Origin: Paenibacillus sp. FSL K6-1330
GTDB lineage: Bacteria; Bacillota; Bacilli; Paenibacillales; Paenibacillaceae
Direction of reading: 5' to 3'
Assembly (NCBI RefSeq): GCF_037976825.1
Contig: NZ_CP150269.1
Coordinates: 6,382,501-6,446,500, forward strand
DNA length: 64,000 bases
Shown here one piece after another: positions 61,494 through 64,000 of this stretch. The notes under the pieces were generated by a model. The model did no database searches and was not told the origin of the DNA. It saw only the letters and a list, made by a program, of their open reading frames with translations. The position numbers and the translations under genes were made by a program. Each line of letters begins with the position of its first letter. Positions within the stretch are counted from its first letter, which is position 1.

Positions 61494-62666
61494 ATGGCGA
61501 ATATTACCGGTGACCAGGCTCTGGTCAAAAAAATAAATACCTCCATTATTCTCGATACGATACGGCAGCACGCCCCTGTTTCCCGAGCAAAAGTATCCAC
61601 GCTGACCGGACTGAACAAGGCTACCGTCTCCAATCTCGTACAGGAGCTGTGCAGCAACCACCTGGTCCAGGAGATCGGACCCGGCGAATCCAGCGGCGGC
61701 AGGAAGCCGCAGCTGCTGCTGTTTAACGGACAAGCTGGTTATGCCGTCGGCGTCGAGCTGCGCGTCAAGCAAATGACCGCCGTGCTTACAGATCTGGAAG
61801 GCCGGATTCTTTCCGAAGAGGATACCGCCCTTGAAGGACATGACGTGGAATCGGTGACGCGGCTGATGGTTAGCCTGATTCATGGCCTGATGCGGCAGGC
61901 TCCTCCCTCCCCATACGGCATCATCGGGATCGGCGTAGGCGTCCCTGGGATGGTTGACGGTGACGGCATCGTCCTCTTCGCTCCCAACTTGGGATGGGAC
62001 ATGGTGCCGCTGCAGAAGCAGCTCGAGCAGGAGCTGGGACTTCCCGTTACCATCGACAATGAAGCGAACGCGGGCGCCCAAGGCGAGCTGCGCTTCGGAG
62101 CTGGCCGGGACGCTCGCCATCTCCTCTATATCAGTGCTGGCAGCGGTATCGGCTCTGGCATTATCATCAATGGCGAGCTTTATAAGGGCGCCCGCGGATA
62201 TGCCGGCGAAAGCGGCCATATGTCCATCGAAGCCGATGGACTGGAATGCACCTGCGGCAACCGCGGCTGCTGGGAGCTGTATGCCTCGGAGAAATCCTAC
62301 GACAGCAAAGGCGCCGCTCTCCCGTCCAGGCGGACATCCGAGCTGATTCACCATGCAGAGCAAGGCCATGAGGAGACCATCCGGCATTTTGAAGAGCTCG
62401 GACGTTATCTCGGCGTTGGCATTACCAATCTTGTCAACGGATTCAATCCGCAATCGGTCATTATTGGCGGTCCGCTGTCCGACGCGCGGGCTTGGATTGA
62501 GGATACGCTGCGACAGGTCGTTGCCCAGCGCACGCTTCCCTACCACCGTGAGCTAATGGAGATCCGGTTCGCCGAGCTGGGCAGCCGCTCGACCATGATC
62601 GGTGCGGCTTACTCCGCCATCTCGCAATTTCTGGGGCCGATACGGGTCTCCATGCCGATTCATTAA
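61494..62666 (+). CDS. xylR: Xylose repressor XylR (ROK family)
   Basis: 390 residues. The N-terminal HTH is at about 12-60 (ILDTIRQHAPVSRAKVSTLTG, NKATVSNLVQEL). The ROK sugar-kinase-like domain shows IGVGVPGMVDGDG, DNEANAGAQGE, GSGIGSGIIINGEL, the EXGH-type GESGHMSIE and the zinc cysteines CTCGNRGCWE. It is divergent from xylA and should bind the site at 61196-61220 and leave it on xylose. Site AAAAGGATG precedes the ATG. A 356-codon antisense frame covers this gene and is a shadow. Confidence 0.93.
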   Translation: MANITGDQALVKKINTSIILDTIRQHAPVSRAKVSTLTGLNKATVSNLVQELCSNHLVQEIGPGESSGGRKPQLLLFNGQAGYAVGVELRVKQMTAVLTDLEGRILSEEDTALEGHDVESVTRLMVSLIHGLMRQAPPSPYGIIGIGVGVPGMVDGDGIVLFAPNLGWDMVPLQKQLEQELGLPVTIDNEANAGAQGELRFGAGRDARHLLYISAGSGIGSGIIINGELYKGARGYAGESGHMSIEADGLECTCGNRGCWELYASEKSYDSKGAALPSRRTSELIHHAEQGHEETIRHFEELGRYLGVGITNLVNGFNPQSVIIGGPLSDARAWIEDTLRQVVAQRTLPYHRELMEIRFAELGSRSTMIGAAYSAISQFLGPIRVSMPIH

Positions 62667-62818
62667 AATTGACGATATTTTGTCGTAATTAACACCCTGC
62701 ATATTAAGGAAATTCCCGCGATTTTCCGCTATAATTAATCTCGTCCTGTAATTTAAATCACGATTCTCCTCGTGGAGAAACGTGTGATCGTTATACAAAA
62801 GGGAGAGGAAACGCTCAA

Positions 62819-63022
62819 ATGACCTATGTAAGCACTGCGGAAATATCGGCACAAATGTTTGTGACCATATTGCTGTTTCTCCTAGTTATCGCACCTTTGT
62901 TCAGTCTCGCCATCATGCGTTTTTTTCAAGGCAAGAAAAAAGTCGGTTTCATTCTCCTCGGCTCCGGCGTGGCTGCATACGTCGTATTCCAGATCATCAT
63001 GAGTCTGTTTTTTAGCAAGTGA
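62819..63022 (+). CDS. Small membrane protein
   Basis: 67 residues with two helices (about 10-35 and 42-63) separated by a basic loop (FFQGKKKVG). The site GGGAGAGG lies upstream and a strong terminator (63065-63101) follows, so it is an independent small gene. I do not recognise the family. The 152-bp gap before it has no ORF. Confidence 0.7.
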   Translation: MTYVSTAEISAQMFVTILLFLLVIAPLFSLAIMRFFQGKKKVGFILLGSGVAAYVVFQIIMSLFFSK

Positions 63023-63064
63023 ACATGATCTGAGCGAATGTTGGCAGCATAGGCTCGGAAGCTA

Positions 63065-63101
63065 AAAAAGCTCCTTCCCTGATTCAGGGAAGGAGCTTTT
63101 T
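63065..63101. terminator. Bidirectional terminator
   Basis: A 16-bp stem (AAAAAGCTCCTTCCCT and complement) with a 5-nt loop. Confidence 0.93.
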
Positions 63102-63149
63102 ATTCATATCATGAAGCAAGCGATCGGCTTGCCATGACGCCTGCTTAGA

Positions 63150-63386
63150 TTAACCCTCCGGGTTCAACGCTTTGTTGAACTGGAGCTTGTTCATGCCAAG
63201 TATGCGGTGCTCGCCGATGATCGTGAGCGGTACTGCGCGAACGCCCATATCCCATACTTGCTGCGCGAATTCGTCGTTTTGCTCGATGTTGCGCTCTTCA
63301 AATTCGATGCCTTGATCGGACAAGAAGCCTTTTACTTGTTTGCAGTGCGGGCAGTTGTTCGAAGTGTATACAATCACATTTTCCAT
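63150..63386 (-). CDS. Glutaredoxin-like protein (NrdH type)
   Basis: 78 residues of the thioredoxin fold with NVIVYTSNNCPHCKQVKGFL (CPHC active site), the cis-proline at VRAVPLTIIG and ILGMNKLQFNKAL. Size and sequence fit NrdH-like glutaredoxins, which take electrons from thioredoxin reductase; trxB stands 68 nt upstream on the same strand, which supports it. No ribonucleotide reductase genes are in view. The start follows GAGGAG. Confidence 0.9.
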   Translation of the reverse strand: MENVIVYTSNNCPHCKQVKGFLSDQGIEFEERNIEQNDEFAQQVWDMGVRAVPLTIIGEHRILGMNKLQFNKALNPEG

Positions 63387-63453
63387 GGTTGGTCAGTCTC
63401 CTCTACTTATGATTTGGCTCTGCTAAAAGCCCGTTCGATCTCTATCTATCAGT

Positions 63454-64000
63454 TTACAACACGACAGCGTTGTGTTCCAAACTCTCGATATATTTCTCCG
63501 CATCCATAGCTGCCATACAGCCGCTTCCTGCCGCCGTGATCGCTTGTCTGTAACGAGTATCCTGAACGTCGCCGCAAGCAAATACGCCTTGGATATTCGT
63601 CTCCGATGTTCCCGGGGTCGTTACGATATAACCGTTCGGATCCGTCGTAATGTTTCCGTCGAGGAAACCGGTGTTCGGATGATGACCGATCGCCACGAAT
63701 ACGCCGCTGACCGTGATCGTCTCTTCTTCCCCAGTCTCATTGTTAAGCACTTTGATACCTTTGACGCCTGTCTCGTCCGCAATGACTTCCTGCGGTGTGC
63801 GGTTCAATGCCCATTCGATTTTTTCGTTAGCGCGGGCGCGATCCTGCATGATTTTCGAGGCACGAAGCTCCTCCCGACGGTGAACCAGCGTTACTTTGGA
63901 TGCAAAGCGGGTCAGGAAGTTCGCTTCCTCCAGCGCGGAATCTCCGCCGCCGACAACAACGATCTCTTTGCCGCGGAAGAAGAATCCGTCACATGTTGCG
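63454..64000 (-). CDS. trxB: Thioredoxin reductase, 5' part outside window
   Basis: The frame is open to the right edge; the first visible residues, ATCDG, are the end of the CAxCDG redox site, so the N-terminal half is missing. Then come [20 protein letters not shown] (NADPH site), [33 protein letters not shown] and [20 protein letters not shown] (FAD-binding end). It reduces thioredoxin with NADPH. The ATG at 63849 is internal, not the true start. It is followed by the NrdH-like gene. Confidence 0.96.
   Translation of the reverse strand, partial: ATCDGFFFRGKEIVVVGGGDSALEEANFLTRFASKVTLVHRREELRASKIMQDRARANEKIEWALNRTPQEVIADETGVKGIKVLNNETGEEETITVSGVFVAIGHHPNTGFLDGNITTDPNGYIVTTPGTSETNIQGVFACGDVQDTRYRQAITAAGSGCMAAMDAEKYIESLEHNAVVL

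Noticed and set aside
61476..62546. 356-codon open frame on the minus strand
   Set aside because: It is antisense to xylR, has no ribosome site, and xylR carries clear ROK and HTH motifs.
1..64000. tRNA, rRNA, CRISPR arrays, transposases or phage genes
   Set aside because: None could be recognised in either strand; repeated units other than those listed were not found by eye.

Overview
The window looks like chromosomal DNA of a spore-forming Bacillota, most likely Paenibacillus or a close relative. The base composition is about 50% GC, Shine-Dalgarno sites are strong, and GTG and TTG starts are common. Gene content agrees: YyaC-type sporulation protein, PerR, a SigY operon, a SigB module, UPF0295 and DUF1128 proteins, and a lysine riboswitch. 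No rRNA, tRNA, CRISPR array, prophage or transposase gene was seen. Most genes lie on the minus strand. One 170-bp inverted-repeat-ended intergenic element is present.

Layout. 1-10.5 kb: an edge fragment, UPF0295, a GH18 glycosidase with stalk and SH3 domains, PerR, a DUF4097 envelope protein with a membrane partner, MgtC, a GNAT acetyltransferase and gatCAB. 10.6-13.75 kb: a complete sigY-yxlCDEFG operon (ECF sigma, small membrane proteins, ABC exporter) with an ECF-type promoter. 13.9-26.7 kb: housekeeping and conserved genes (MBL hydrolase, thioredoxin-like, DedA, O-antigen-ligase/TPR protein with a very GC-rich core, methyltransferase, hydrolase, YyaC, pirin, asparaginase) and stress-type membrane proteins. 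26.8-39.3 kb: CorA, then the SigB stress module. It holds sigB, rsbW, rsbV, a hybrid kinase, a CheR methyltransferase (RsbM-like), a 1219-residue hybrid kinase with three receivers (RsbK-like) and a receiver-PP2C phosphatase (RsbY-like), next to likely SigB targets. 39.3-47.3 kb: MarR/MFS efflux pair, CDF exporter, ABC-F ATPase, MBL hydrolase. 47.4-50.0 kb: cytochrome bd genes cydA, cydB and a 33-residue cydS, plus a 36-residue membrane ORF upstream. 50.0-57.1 kb: the repeat element, a CvfC-like HEAT protein, lysine riboswitch plus lysine permease, a transglutaminase-like protein and an SLH/YcdB exported protein. 57.3-62.7 kb: eda-like aldolase, xylB, xylA and divergent xylR with a readable xyl operator, promoter and cre site. 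62.8-64 kb: a small membrane protein, a glutaredoxin-like protein and the 3' part of trxB.

How it fits together. The most informative block is 27.8-39.0 kb. RsbK/RsbM/RsbY, known from the Bacillus cereus group, replaces the B. subtilis stressosome as the input to RsbV/RsbW/SigB. Three readable SigB-type promoters (rsbV, general stress protein 17M-like, DUF948 protein) share a GTTTC -35 core and an exact 14-nt spacer, so the module and its neighbours look like one autoregulated stress island. A second hybrid kinase inside the operon has no assigned role in the known pathway and is the best candidate for undescribed biology here.
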